Shown: positions 44,521 to 52,258 of the stretch, piece by piece | How positions within the stretch are numbered: position 1 is the first letter of the stretch | Layout: the number at the start of each line of letters is the position of its first letter | DNA from: Cryobacterium tepidiphilum | Lineage (GTDB): Bacteria; Actinomycetota; Actinomycetes; Actinomycetales; Microbacteriaceae | DNA: 64,000 nt | NCBI RefSeq assembly: GCF_003716325.1 | Contig: NZ_RDSR01000010.1 | Coordinates: 1-64,000 of the forward strand | Reading direction: 5' to 3' | Made by a program: the position numbers and the translations under genes | The notes under the pieces: generated by a model | What the model saw: only the letters and a program-made list of their open reading frames with translations | What the model was told of the DNA's origin: nothing | Databases searched by the model: none

Positions 44521-44536
44521 GACAGGTCGGTCTGTC
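44521..44536. promoter_or_regulatory. Inverted repeat, possible TetR operator
   Basis: GACAGGTCGGTCTGTC: 5-bp arms around a 6-bp centre, a form common for TetR sites, in the 310-bp stretch between the TetR gene and the M16 gene (44319-44628), which otherwise holds no gene. Confidence 0.4.
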
Positions 44537-44616
44537 CACGGCGAAATCACCCCCGAGCAGGGGTTCCGTTCCGTGGCGCTTCCCACCGTTCCCAGCCGGG
44601 CCGACGGATGCCGGGG

Positions 44617-44622
44617 TAGGGT
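44617..44622 (+). promoter_or_regulatory. -10 box of the M16 peptidase gene, leaderless layout
   Basis: TAGGGT, then 6 nt, then ATG 44629. Confidence 0.5.
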
Positions 44623-44628
44623 GGGCGG

Positions 44629-45984
44629 ATGACCGGCGCCGTCGAATTCCCCCTGTCCCAACCGGAACTGGCCTTTCACGCGGCGGGCGGATCGCTGGTG
44701 CGGCGCACCGTTCTGCCCGGTGGAACGCGCATCCTCAGCGAGCACGTCCCGGGATCCCGGAGCCTCACGATCGGCTTCTGGGTGGCCGTCGGGTCACGCG
44801 ACGAGCTGCCGGGGCACTTCGGCTCCACCCACTTCCTCGAGCACCTGCTGTTCAAGGGCACGACGACGCGCTCCGCCCTCGACATCGCGGTCGCCTTCGA
44901 CTCGGTCGGCGGCGAGCACAATGCCATGACGGCCAAGGAGTACACCTGCTACTACGCGAAGGTGCGCGACCGTGACCTGGCGATGGCGGTGGAGGTGCTC
45001 ACCGACATGTTCACCTCCTCCCTGCTCGACCCGGCGGAGTTCGAGACCGAACGCGGCGTCATCCTCGAAGAACTCGCCATGGCCGACGACGACCCGGGTG
45101 ATGTGGCGAACGAACGCCTGTTCTCGGCTGTGTTCGGGGAGCATCCGCTGGGGCGGCCCATCGGGGGAACACCCGACGCGATCCGCGGCGTCTCGCGCGA
45201 CGCCGTCAACGAGCACTACGCCGCGAACTACCGGCCGCAGGACCTCGTGGTCACCGTCGCGGGCGCCGTCGACCACGACGTGCTCGTCTCGCAGGTGACG
45301 CGCTCGCTGGCCCTGGCCGGCTGGGACCTCGGCGAGCCGGCCATCCCGGTGGGCCGCCGGAGCGACGGCGCTGCGGACATCAGCCGCGGCACGGCGCTCA
45401 GCCTCGTGGAGCGTCCCCTCGAGCAGGCCAACCTGCTGATCGGCATGCCGGGCCTCGTCGCCGGCGATGACCGCCGCGTGACCATGAGCGTGCTGAACGC
45501 CGTGCTCGGCGGCGGCATGTCCTCCCGGCTGTTCCAAGAGGTGCGGGAGAAGCGCGGGCTGGCCTACTCGGTGTATTCCTTCGCGCCTGCCTATTCCGAC
45601 GCCGGCCTGTTCGGCATGTACGCCGGCTGCAGCCCGTCGAAAGCGGGCCAGGTCGCGGAACTGATGCTCAGCGAGCTTCACCGGCTCGCCGACGGCGGCG
45701 TCACCGCGGAGGAGATGCGGCGCGCCAACGGGCAGCTCTCCGGCGCGTCGGCCCTCGCCCTGGAAGACTCCGACACGCGGATGTCGCGGCTCGGCCGGTC
45801 GGAGATCACCCTCGGCGAATTCGTGGACCTCGACGAGGCGCTGCGCCGGCTGGCGCTCGTGACGCGCGACGACGTGCGGGCGCTCGCCGCCGACCTGGCC
45901 GCAGCCCCGATGTCGATCTCGGCGGTCGGTGCCCTCCGGCCGGACGTGTTTGCGCCGCTTCTGCCGGCGGGCGTGGGAAGCTAG
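44629..45984 (+). CDS. M16 family (insulinase-like) zinc peptidase
   Basis: A 451-residue M16B peptidase, the actinobacterial type found after pnp. The inverted zinc motif HFLEH (about residues 68-72) and the third ligand in ERGVILEE (about 140-147) are present. The second half is the non-catalytic repeat of the fold (REKRGLAYSVYSF). It acts in the cytosol on peptides. The start ATG lies 6 nt after a -10 box. Confidence 0.92.
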   Translation: MTGAVEFPLSQPELAFHAAGGSLVRRTVLPGGTRILSEHVPGSRSLTIGFWVAVGSRDELPGHFGSTHFLEHLLFKGTTTRSALDIAVAFDSVGGEHNAMTAKEYTCYYAKVRDRDLAMAVEVLTDMFTSSLLDPAEFETERGVILEELAMADDDPGDVANERLFSAVFGEHPLGRPIGGTPDAIRGVSRDAVNEHYAANYRPQDLVVTVAGAVDHDVLVSQVTRSLALAGWDLGEPAIPVGRRSDGAADISRGTALSLVERPLEQANLLIGMPGLVAGDDRRVTMSVLNAVLGGGMSSRLFQEVREKRGLAYSVYSFAPAYSDAGLFGMYAGCSPSKAGQVAELMLSELHRLADGGVTAEEMRRANGQLSGASALALEDSDTRMSRLGRSEITLGEFVDLDEALRRLALVTRDDVRALAADLAAAPMSISAVGALRPDVFAPLLPAGVGS

Positions 45985-46005
45985 GGAGGGCGCCCGGCGC
46001 CCTCC
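45985..46005 (+). terminator. Hairpin after the M16 gene
   Basis: GGAGGGCGC and GCGCCCTCC around a 3-nt loop, starting at the first base after the stop region; no T-run. Confidence 0.6.
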
Positions 46006-46059
46006 ATCTCCGTTCCGCCCGATCCACCCGAGGGTCAGCTACAACCGAAAGGGTCAGCG

Positions 46060-46662
46060 ATGCCCCACTATCTTTACCTGGTGCGGCATGGAGAGCAGCA
46101 GGATGCCGAGCACGGCATGCCAGACGGCCCCCTGTCGGCGCGTGGCATCCGCCAGGCCCAGCTCCTGGCCGAACGGCTCGGCGGCGTGCCGTTCACCGGC
46201 GCGTGGCACTCCCCGTTGCAGCGCGCCGTCGAGACCGCGCGCATCGTCGCCGAGTGGATGCCGGCGCTCACCCCTGAGCCGTCCCCGCTCCTGTTCGACT
46301 GCATCCCGTCGGGGAAGTCGCCGGAGACGCCCGCCGCCTACGACCCCTTCTTCGGCTCCGTCACCGAGGCCGACATCGACGCCGGTCGCGCCCAGATGAG
46401 CGACGCGGCTGCCGAATTCCTGCAGTCGCGCCCCGGCGACCGCCACGACCTCTTGATCACGCACAACTTCGTGATCGCATGGTTCGTGCGCGAGGTACTC
46501 GGCGCCCCCGAATGGCGCTGGGTCAACATCAACCAGGCCAACTGCGGTCTGACCGTGCTGCTGCAGAAGCCCGGCCGCCCATGGAGCCTCGTCACCCACA
46601 ACGACCTCGGGCACCTTCCGGTCGAGCTGCGCACCGGCCTGCCTGACCCGTTGCTCATCTAG
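46060..46662 (+). CDS. Histidine phosphatase family protein
   Basis: A 200-residue phosphoglycerate-mutase-like phosphatase. The catalytic RHG (residues 9-11) sits in LYLVRHGEQQ, with further Arg in ARGIRQAQLLAERL and the second His in LLITHNFV. GAAAGGG precedes ATG 46060. The substrate is unknown. Confidence 0.9.
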   Translation: MPHYLYLVRHGEQQDAEHGMPDGPLSARGIRQAQLLAERLGGVPFTGAWHSPLQRAVETARIVAEWMPALTPEPSPLLFDCIPSGKSPETPAAYDPFFGSVTEADIDAGRAQMSDAAAEFLQSRPGDRHDLLITHNFVIAWFVREVLGAPEWRWVNINQANCGLTVLLQKPGRPWSLVTHNDLGHLPVELRTGLPDPLLI

Positions 46663-46681
46663 CTCCTGGGCCGCCCGAGCC

Positions 46682-47188
46682 TCAGCTGAGCCGTTTCAGG
46701 TACCAGTTCGTGGCGTTGGGGTTGTCGTTGTACGGCGGCACGTCGACGTACCCCGACCTCGTGTACAGCGCCCCGGCCGCCTCCAGGCTCGAGTTCGTGT
46801 CGAGCACGACCTCCTCCGCCCCCATCTCACGGGCGCGGCGCTCGAGCTCCGCGAGCAGCACGCGCCCCCACCGCCGACCGCGCACGTGCGGCTGCAGGAA
46901 CAGGTGCTTGATCTCGAAGCGCACCGGTTCGCCGGGGCCGGTCTCCAGCCGACGGATGCCGCCGCACCCGACGAAGACGGTGTCCCCGGCGTCCGTGCTG
47001 CCCGTCCCACGGTCCTCACTCACCAGCAGGAACAGGCCGGTCGGCGGCACGAACTGCTCCGGGTTGGGGAATGTGGTGCGGTAGGTGCCCTGCGTGCTCG
47101 GAAAGGAGGACTCCCGGTCGCTGAAGTACTGGGTGAGGAGGGCGAGGGCTCCGGCATCCGTCACCGAGACCGGGGTGAATTCTGGCAT
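46682..47188 (-). CDS. GNAT family N-acetyltransferase
   Basis: A 168-residue GCN5-related acetyltransferase. The acetyl-CoA loop QPHVRGRRWGRVLLAELE and the C-terminal EEVVLDTNSSLEAAGALYTRSGY are typical. ATG 47188 lies 6 nt after a TACCCT box. It acts on an unknown amine. It converges on the histidine phosphatase gene, 19 nt away. Confidence 0.9.
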   Translation of the reverse strand: MPEFTPVSVTDAGALALLTQYFSDRESSFPSTQGTYRTTFPNPEQFVPPTGLFLLVSEDRGTGSTDAGDTVFVGCGGIRRLETGPGEPVRFEIKHLFLQPHVRGRRWGRVLLAELERRAREMGAEEVVLDTNSSLEAAGALYTRSGYVDVPPYNDNPNATNWYLKRLS

Positions 47189-47194
47189 GCCCCT

Positions 47195-47200
47195 AGGGTA
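47195..47200 (-). promoter_or_regulatory. -10 box of the GNAT gene, leaderless layout
   Basis: TACCCT on the minus strand, 6 nt before ATG 47188. Confidence 0.5.
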
Positions 47201-47281
47201 CGGTGACTGCGCGCCCGTGTGACGACCCGGATCGGGCGGAGGGGTTGAAATTCCCCGGCGTCGGGCAACACTGGAGACCTC

Positions 47282-47851
47282 ATGAGACTTCTCGGACTGG
47301 CGCTGGTCGTCGTGCTCGGTCTCTCCGGATGCGCGTCGGCACCTGGCTACCCGGCATCCGTTGCGGCCGGGCTGGAGCGACGGGTGATGGCCGTGGCGAC
47401 GGACTGCGCCGACGGGCACTTCACCGACGCCCTGGCGAAGCTGGGCGACCTGCAGGCGGCCGCCGCGAGCGCCCAGGCTGACGGCGACATCAGCGCCGAC
47501 CGGCAGGCGCGCATTTCCACGGCGATCGACCTCGTGCGTCAGGACCTGCAGGCGCGGATCGCCGAAGCACAGCGCACCGCCCTGGACGGCGCCATCAGCT
47601 CCCTCAAGGAGGAGCAGCAGAAACTCGCCGAGCAACAGAAGCAGGCCGAGCAACAGCAGGCCGAGCTCGAGAAGAAGGCGAAGGAGGCCGAGCAGCAGGC
47701 GGTCGACGAGCCGGCGCCCGCGCAGCCCGCCCCCGACGAGCAGAACCCGCCAAAGGACGACACGCACGGCAAGTCCGGCAAGTCCGACGAATCCGGGAAG
47801 CCCGGCAAGTCAGGCAAGTCAGGCAAGTCAGGCAAGTCGGGCAAGGACTGA
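47282..47851 (+). CDS. Lipoprotein with coiled coil and GKS-repeat tail
   Basis: A 189-residue predicted lipoprotein. The lipobox LSGC puts the acylated Cys at residue 17. A helical domain (about 30-100) is followed by a Gln/Glu/Lys-rich coiled coil (about 108-140), a Pro-rich linker, and a tail of Gly-Lys-Ser repeats. The tail should be very basic and flexible, suited to bind cell-wall polymers or nucleic acid. Similar proteins are sometimes labelled mucin-associated surface protein; no function is established. GGAG lies 5 nt before the ATG. Confidence 0.8.
   Translation: MRLLGLALVVVLGLSGCASAPGYPASVAAGLERRVMAVATDCADGHFTDALAKLGDLQAAAASAQADGDISADRQARISTAIDLVRQDLQARIAEAQRTALDGAISSLKEEQQKLAEQQKQAEQQQAELEKKAKEAEQQAVDEPAPAQPAPDEQNPPKDDTHGKSGKSDESGKPGKSGKSGKSGKSGKD
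47804..47848 (+). repeat. 9-bp tandem repeat encoding Gly-Lys-Ser
   Basis: Five near-identical copies of ggcaagtca close the lipoprotein gene; the unit keeps the frame. Confidence 0.8.
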
Positions 47852-47879
47852 CAGCGAAAGGCGCCCGCGCCCGTCTTGG

Positions 47880-47885
47880 TAGATT
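47880..47885 (+). promoter_or_regulatory. -10 box of dapB, leaderless layout
   Basis: TAGATT, then 6 nt, then ATG 47892. Confidence 0.55.
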
Positions 47886-47891
47886 GGCAGC

Positions 47892-48647
47892 ATGACAACA
47901 CGGGTGGCCGTCATCGGCGCAACGGGAAAGATGGGCCGCCTCGTCGCCGACCTCGTGGAGCAGTCCGACGACTTCGAACTCGTCGCGCGGCTGAGTTCGG
48001 CCAGCGAGCTCTCTGACATGCTGCCGGCCGAGATCGCCGTCGATGTGACGCGGCCCGGCGTCAGCCAGGACGTCGTGGAGTACGCCGTCGACCATGGCTT
48101 GAGAGTGCTGGTGGGCACGTCGGGGTGGTCGGAGGAGCGGATCGCCGCGCTGTCGCGCCGGGTGGAGGGGCATGACGACACGGGCGTCGTCATCATCCCC
48201 AACTTCTCGCTCGGGTCGGTCCTCGCCACCTTCTTCGCCACGCTTGCCGCGCCCTTCTTCGACTCGATCGAGATCATCGAGGCCCACCACGCCGGAAAGG
48301 TGGACTCGCCGTCGGGAACAGCCGTCCGCACGGCCGAGCTCGTCTCGGCCGCCCGGGCCGCGCAGGGGCCGGTCTCCGCGCCGCACACCGACCAGCGGGC
48401 CCGCGGCCAGGAGGTGGGTGGCATCCCCGTGCACAGCCTGCGCCTGGCCGGGGTGCAGGCCCGCCAAGACGTCATCTTCGGCGGCGGGGGAGAGACGCTC
48501 ACGATCCGTCACGACACCACCTCCCCGTCGTCGTACGAGCGGGGCATCCTGCTGGCCCTGGCCGCCACGCGCGACGCGGTGGGCGTCACGGTCGGGCTCG
48601 ACAAGCTGATCCCGCTCACGCCGGCGGCGGCCGGGCAGACCCCGTGA
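47892..48647 (+). CDS. dapB: 4-hydroxy-tetrahydrodipicolinate reductase
   Basis: A 251-residue enzyme of lysine and diaminopimelate synthesis; it reduces the DapA product with NAD(P)H. The nucleotide motif AVIGATGKMGRLV is at the N-terminus and the catalytic signature EAHHAGKVDSPSGTA at about residues 128-142. It is transcribed with a small membrane gene that overlaps its stop. In many actinobacteria dapA is close by; here dapA lies 7 kb downstream. Confidence 0.95.
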   Translation: MTTRVAVIGATGKMGRLVADLVEQSDDFELVARLSSASELSDMLPAEIAVDVTRPGVSQDVVEYAVDHGLRVLVGTSGWSEERIAALSRRVEGHDDTGVVIIPNFSLGSVLATFFATLAAPFFDSIEIIEAHHAGKVDSPSGTAVRTAELVSAARAAQGPVSAPHTDQRARGQEVGGIPVHSLRLAGVQARQDVIFGGGGETLTIRHDTTSPSSYERGILLALAATRDAVGVTVGLDKLIPLTPAAAGQTP

Positions 48648-49093
48648 AGGGCCGCATCGCAGCCCTCCTGATGGCCGCGCTGCTGGCCTTCTACCTCGTC
48701 GTCGTCGGCTGGCGCGCGGTGCTCTTCGTGCAGAGCGGCAACCCGATCGGCATCGTCATCGGCATTGCCCTCCTCGTGCTTCCCCTCATCGGTGTCTGGG
48801 CGCTCGCCCGGGAACTCATGTTCGGCGTGCGCTCCGAACGCCTCGTGCACCGGCTCGACGCGGACGGCGGCCTGCCGGTGGAGCAGTTCCCCGTGCGACC
48901 GAGCGGCCGGCCCGAGCGGAGTGCAGCGGATGCCGACTTCCCGCGCTTCCAGGCGGACGTCGAGGCCCACCCCGAGGACTGGCAAGCCTGGTTCCGCCTC
49001 GGCCTCGCCTACGACGCGGCGGGCGACCGGCGGCGGGCGCGCGGCGCCATCCGCACCGCGATCAGCCTCGAGCGGGGCCGGCAGGCGGATTAG
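48644..49093 (+). CDS. Membrane protein with a TPR-like C-terminus
   Basis: 149 residues: two membrane helices (about 5-28 and 35-58), then a cytoplasmic part ending in a TPR-like helix pair (PEDWQAWFRLGLAYDAAGDRRRARGAIRTAI). It starts at a GTG overlapping the dapB stop. It ends in a 4-nt overlap with the convergent NAD-epimerase-like gene. The specific role is unknown. Confidence 0.75.
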   Translation: MKGRIAALLMAALLAFYLVVVGWRAVLFVQSGNPIGIVIGIALLVLPLIGVWALARELMFGVRSERLVHRLDADGGLPVEQFPVRPSGRPERSAADADFPRFQADVEAHPEDWQAWFRLGLAYDAAGDRRRARGAIRTAISLERGRQAD

Positions 49094-49977
49094 TCGCCGG
49101 GTGCAGCCACCGCGTCGGCGGGCGTGCGGTCGCGGAAGTGGAAACCGTCGTCGGCCAGGGTGCGGGAGCTGACGCGCTGGTCGGACAGGAGGAGGTCCTC
49201 CCCGGCGTCCTGCATCGCGAGCCGGATCAGCGGCGCCGGCACGGGCAGAAGGAACGGCCGGTGCATGGCGGAGGCCATGGCCCGCACCACGTCGTCGGCG
49301 GTGGCAGGGGTGGGACCGACGAGATTGACCGGGCCCGACAATGACGACGCCGCGAGCAGGTGCACGATCGCGGCCGCCTCATCGTGGTGCCCGATCCAGG
49401 CCCAGTGCTGGTCGCCACGTCCGAGCGGCCCGGCCAGGCCGAGCGACGCGATCAGGCGCAGGGGCTCGAGGGCCCCGCCGCGGCCGAGGACGAGTCCCGT
49501 GCGCACCACGACGACGCGGGTGTCGCCGGCTGCGCGGTTCGCCTCCCGCTCCCACGCCGCCGCCACGTGCGCGAGGAAGCCCGCGCCTGCCGGGGCGTCC
49601 TCGGTCAGCAGCTCGCCCGGTCGGTTGCCGTAGTAGCCCACCGCTGAGCCGTTCACCAGCACGCGCGGCGGCTGCGGCGCCCGGGCGATCGCATCCGTGA
49701 GGGTGCGCGTCGACAGCACCCGGGACTGCAGGATGGTGCGCCGGTAGCCCGGCGTCCAGGGCAGGCGCGACAGCGAGGCACCCGCGAGGTTGACCACCGC
49801 GTCGACGCCGTCGAGCGCGCCCGGCTCGATGCTGAGCGTGCGCGGCTCCCAGCGGAATTCGTCAGCCGACCGCGTCTCCCGGCGCACAAGCCGTAACGGC
49901 GTGTGCCCGGTGGCGCGGAGCTGCCGGCAGAGCTCGGTTCCGATGAAACCGGAGGCCCCGGAGACGAGAACGCGCAT
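49090..49977 (-). CDS. TIGR01777 family NAD-dependent epimerase-like protein
   Basis: A 295-residue short-chain dehydrogenase-like protein of the TIGR01777 (SulA/YfcH) group. VSGASGFIGTEL is the nucleotide-binding loop, GSAVGYYGNR contains the Tyr region, and a DUF1731-like C-terminus (PVPAPLIRLAMQDAGEDLLLSDQRV) is present. No reaction is established for the family. It lies 9 nt downstream of the OsmC gene. Confidence 0.88.
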   Translation of the reverse strand: MRVLVSGASGFIGTELCRQLRATGHTPLRLVRRETRSADEFRWEPRTLSIEPGALDGVDAVVNLAGASLSRLPWTPGYRRTILQSRVLSTRTLTDAIARAPQPPRVLVNGSAVGYYGNRPGELLTEDAPAGAGFLAHVAAAWEREANRAAGDTRVVVVRTGLVLGRGGALEPLRLIASLGLAGPLGRGDQHWAWIGHHDEAAAIVHLLAASSLSGPVNLVGPTPATADDVVRAMASAMHRPFLLPVPAPLIRLAMQDAGEDLLLSDQRVSSRTLADDGFHFRDRTPADAVAAPGD

Positions 49978-49986
49978 GGGCGCGGA

Positions 49987-50412
49987 TCAGGCCAGTTCGG
50001 CTTCGAGGGTGATCGGGATGCCGGCCAGGGCCTGGGAGATGGGGCAGTTCTTCTTCGCATCCTCGGCGAAGGTGACGAACTCCTCCTCGCTGATCCCGGG
50101 AACGGTGGCGCTCACCAGGAGGTGGCTGCCGACGACCCCGGTGCCGGCGGCGAAGGTGACCGCCGCGGTGGTCTGGATGCTCGTCGGCGGGTGCCCCGCC
50201 TCGGCGAGGGCGAGCGACAGCGCCATCGAGAAGCAGGCGGAGTGCGCGGCCCCGAGGAGTTCCTCCGGGTTGGTCGTGTTCGCCTCCCCTTCGGCGCGCG
50301 CCTTCCAGTTCACGTCGAACTCGCCCGCCTTCGAGGAGTCCAGCGCGACCTTGCCGCTGCCGGACATGAGATCGCCGTTCCAAACGGTTGTTGCTTCACT
50401 CGTGAGTGCCAT
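49987..50412 (-). CDS. OsmC family peroxiredoxin
   Basis: A 141-residue OsmC/Ohr-like hydroperoxide reductase. The two redox Cys lie in GAAHSACFSMALS (Cys about 60) and KKNCPISQAL (Cys about 124). It detoxifies organic peroxides in the cytosol. AGGAGGG precedes the ATG, and a TAGGCT box lies upstream at 50440. It forms an operon with the epimerase-like gene. Confidence 0.9.
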   Translation of the reverse strand: MALTSEATTVWNGDLMSGSGKVALDSSKAGEFDVNWKARAEGEANTTNPEELLGAAHSACFSMALSLALAEAGHPPTSIQTTAAVTFAAGTGVVGSHLLVSATVPGISEEEFVTFAEDAKKNCPISQALAGIPITLEAELA

Positions 50413-50439
50413 GCTGAACCCTCCTGAACTCGGATGCCC

Positions 50440-50445
50440 AGCCTA
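50440..50445 (-). promoter_or_regulatory. -10 box of the OsmC gene
   Basis: TAGGCT on the minus strand, giving a leader of about 20 nt that contains the Shine-Dalgarno sequence. Confidence 0.4.
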
Positions 50446-50503
50446 CCGAGCTTTCACCGATTACAGCAGGGCCCGCACGCACGGGCGGATAGCGTTCGTC
50501 GCC

Positions 50504-51025
50504 TCACGACGCCGTTTCCCACGGCAGCGCCGTGCCCGCGTCCAGCGGGTGGACCGGCACGACCACCACGGGCCGGCGCTGCCGGTGGGCGAGGTTCGCG
50601 GCCATTGACCCGGTGAAGAACTCCTGCAGGCCGCCGCGCACGCCCGGCCGCCGGGTGCCGACGACGATGAGGGACGCGTCGAGGTCCTCGGCGAGCTGGC
50701 CGAGCGCGAGGGCCGGTTCTCCCGACACCTCGCGGGTGCTCCAGCGGATGCCGCTGCCGTCCAGCAGGCCGGCGAGGTGTTGCGCCAGGTCGGCGTCGAA
50801 CTCGGGGGTGTCCATCGCGGGGAGGTCGGGGTCGAACGACAACGACGACACCGTCCCGTCCATCATGGCCTGCACCATGTATCCGCTGTCGTCGGCGTGC
50901 GCGCACACCAGGTCGGTGCCGAGGCGCGCCGCGAGCCGCGCCGCTTCCCGCACAACGGTGTCGGGCTGCCCGGGGAAGACCCCCACCAGGATGCAACCGC
51001 CTCGGTCGTTCGCGTCGTTGTTCAT
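50504..51025 (-). CDS. Universal stress protein family protein
   Basis: A 173-residue UspA-domain protein. The ATP-binding motif of ATP-type Usp proteins is present (VGTRRPGVRGGLQEFFTGSMA). ILVGVFPGQPD forms the first strand and loop. AGAGGT precedes the ATG. It is expected to respond to stress or growth arrest. It is divergent from the DUF4383 membrane gene. Confidence 0.88.
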   Translation of the reverse strand: MNNDANDRGGCILVGVFPGQPDTVVREAARLAARLGTDLVCAHADDSGYMVQAMMDGTVSSLSFDPDLPAMDTPEFDADLAQHLAGLLDGSGIRWSTREVSGEPALALGQLAEDLDASLIVVGTRRPGVRGGLQEFFTGSMAANLAHRQRRPVVVVPVHPLDAGTALPWETAS

Positions 51026-51201
51026 GGGATACCTCTTTCACCTCGTTCGCCGTTGAACGCGACGTGGTCGCTGTCTCCACGTCCTGCTCGTAGTCTGCCA
51101 GATCGCCCGGCTCACAGGAATTTCCAATCCGAATCTGCGATGGCGCCGAATAACGGTGTGAGCACGGGAAACCCGTGCACGTCACCTAGGAGGAACCTGA
51201 A

Positions 51202-51618
51202 ATGAGCACATCCCCGAATCGCCTGCTGGCCACCATCTTCGGAGCGGTCTATCTTCTCGTCGGCCTGCTCGGCTTCACCGTCACCGGTGGCGTCGGCTTC
51301 GTCTCGACCGATGGCGGGCTGCTCCTCGGCATCTTCGCGGTCAACCCGCTGCACAACATGGCGCACCTGCTCATCGGCGCCGCACTGCTGATCGCCGGGC
51401 TGTCGACGGTCGCCGCGTCCAAGACGGTCAACACCACGATCGGCGCGGTGTACCTGCTTCTCGGCATCGTCGGATTCTTCATCGCGGACACCCCGCTGAA
51501 CATCCTCGCGCTGAACACGCCGGACCACTTCCTGCACCTCGGCAGCGCGATCGTGCTGCTGGGCGCCGGACTCGGAGCGGACAAGTCGGTGCGCTCCACG
51601 CACGCCGCCGCCATCTGA
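51202..51618 (+). CDS. DUF4383 domain-containing membrane protein
   Basis: 138 residues with four membrane helices. The motif FAVNPLHNMAHLLIGAALL with its conserved His is the DUF4383 hallmark, and the later LNTPDHFLHLGSAIVLL repeats it. The function is unknown. AGGAGGAA precedes ATG 51202. The next membrane gene starts 29 nt downstream. Confidence 0.88.
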   Translation: MSTSPNRLLATIFGAVYLLVGLLGFTVTGGVGFVSTDGGLLLGIFAVNPLHNMAHLLIGAALLIAGLSTVAASKTVNTTIGAVYLLLGIVGFFIADTPLNILALNTPDHFLHLGSAIVLLGAGLGADKSVRSTHAAAI

Positions 51619-51647
51619 CACCCGTCCACGAGCAGGAGGAGCACACC

Positions 51648-52208
51648 GTGACAGCCACGACCCGGATCTGGTTCGCCTTCGCAGCAGTCGGTGCGGGCAT
51701 GATCCATCTCGCCGTCGCAGCCGGTGCTCCTCTCCTGCTCACCATCGTCCTGGCCGGGTTCGGTATCGCCGAACTCGGCTGGGGCGTCGGCGTGCTCGTG
51801 CGCGGACGGTTGCTCGTGGCGCGGGTCGTGCTCGGCGCGGCCCTGGTGCCGGTGCTCTTCTGGGGCGCGATCGCCACGGTGGGCAGCGGATGGGGCCCGG
51901 TCGCCGGGGACGCACTGCCGCTGTTTCCGATGGCGGTGGCGTCGCTGTTCGACCTCTTCGTCGCCGCTACGCTGGCCGTCCACGGGCGCCGCCACGCGGC
52001 ATCCGACACCCCGGCCCGTGCGCCTGCGGCCACGGCCCGGCAGGACTGGGGTTTCCTGGCGGCGCTCACCGTCGCCGGGGCGCTCTTCTCGGGGCTCGTG
52101 ACCCCGGCGCTCGCCGCCACAGAGGCCGGCAGCAAGGCTGTGCCTCACGGCAGCCACGGGATCCCCGGACTGGAGTTCCTGGACGCCGGTCACGGGCATC
52201 ACCACTGA
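51648..52208 (+). CDS. Membrane protein with a His-rich C-terminus
   Basis: 186 residues with about five membrane helices. The C-terminus contains HGSHG and ends in HGHHH, a possible metal-binding tail. No family was recognised. CAGGAGGAG precedes GTG 51648. It is probably co-transcribed with the DUF4383 gene. Confidence 0.75.
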   Translation: MTATTRIWFAFAAVGAGMIHLAVAAGAPLLLTIVLAGFGIAELGWGVGVLVRGRLLVARVVLGAALVPVLFWGAIATVGSGWGPVAGDALPLFPMAVASLFDLFVAATLAVHGRRHAASDTPARAPAATARQDWGFLAALTVAGALFSGLVTPALAATEAGSKAVPHGSHGIPGLEFLDAGHGHHH

Positions 52209-52215
52209 CCATCGC

Positions 52216-52255
52216 CGATGCGGCCGGCGGGAGATTCCTCCCGCCGGCCGCATCG
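52216..52255. terminator. Bidirectional terminator hairpin
   Basis: A perfect 18-bp stem around the 4-nt loop ATTC between convergent genes; GC-rich, no T-run. Confidence 0.8.
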
Positions 52256-52258
52256 CGC

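Noticed and set aside
47804-47848. Regular short repeats that could suggest a CRISPR array
   Set aside because: Units are 9 bp, contiguous, without spacers, and encode the lipoprotein tail.
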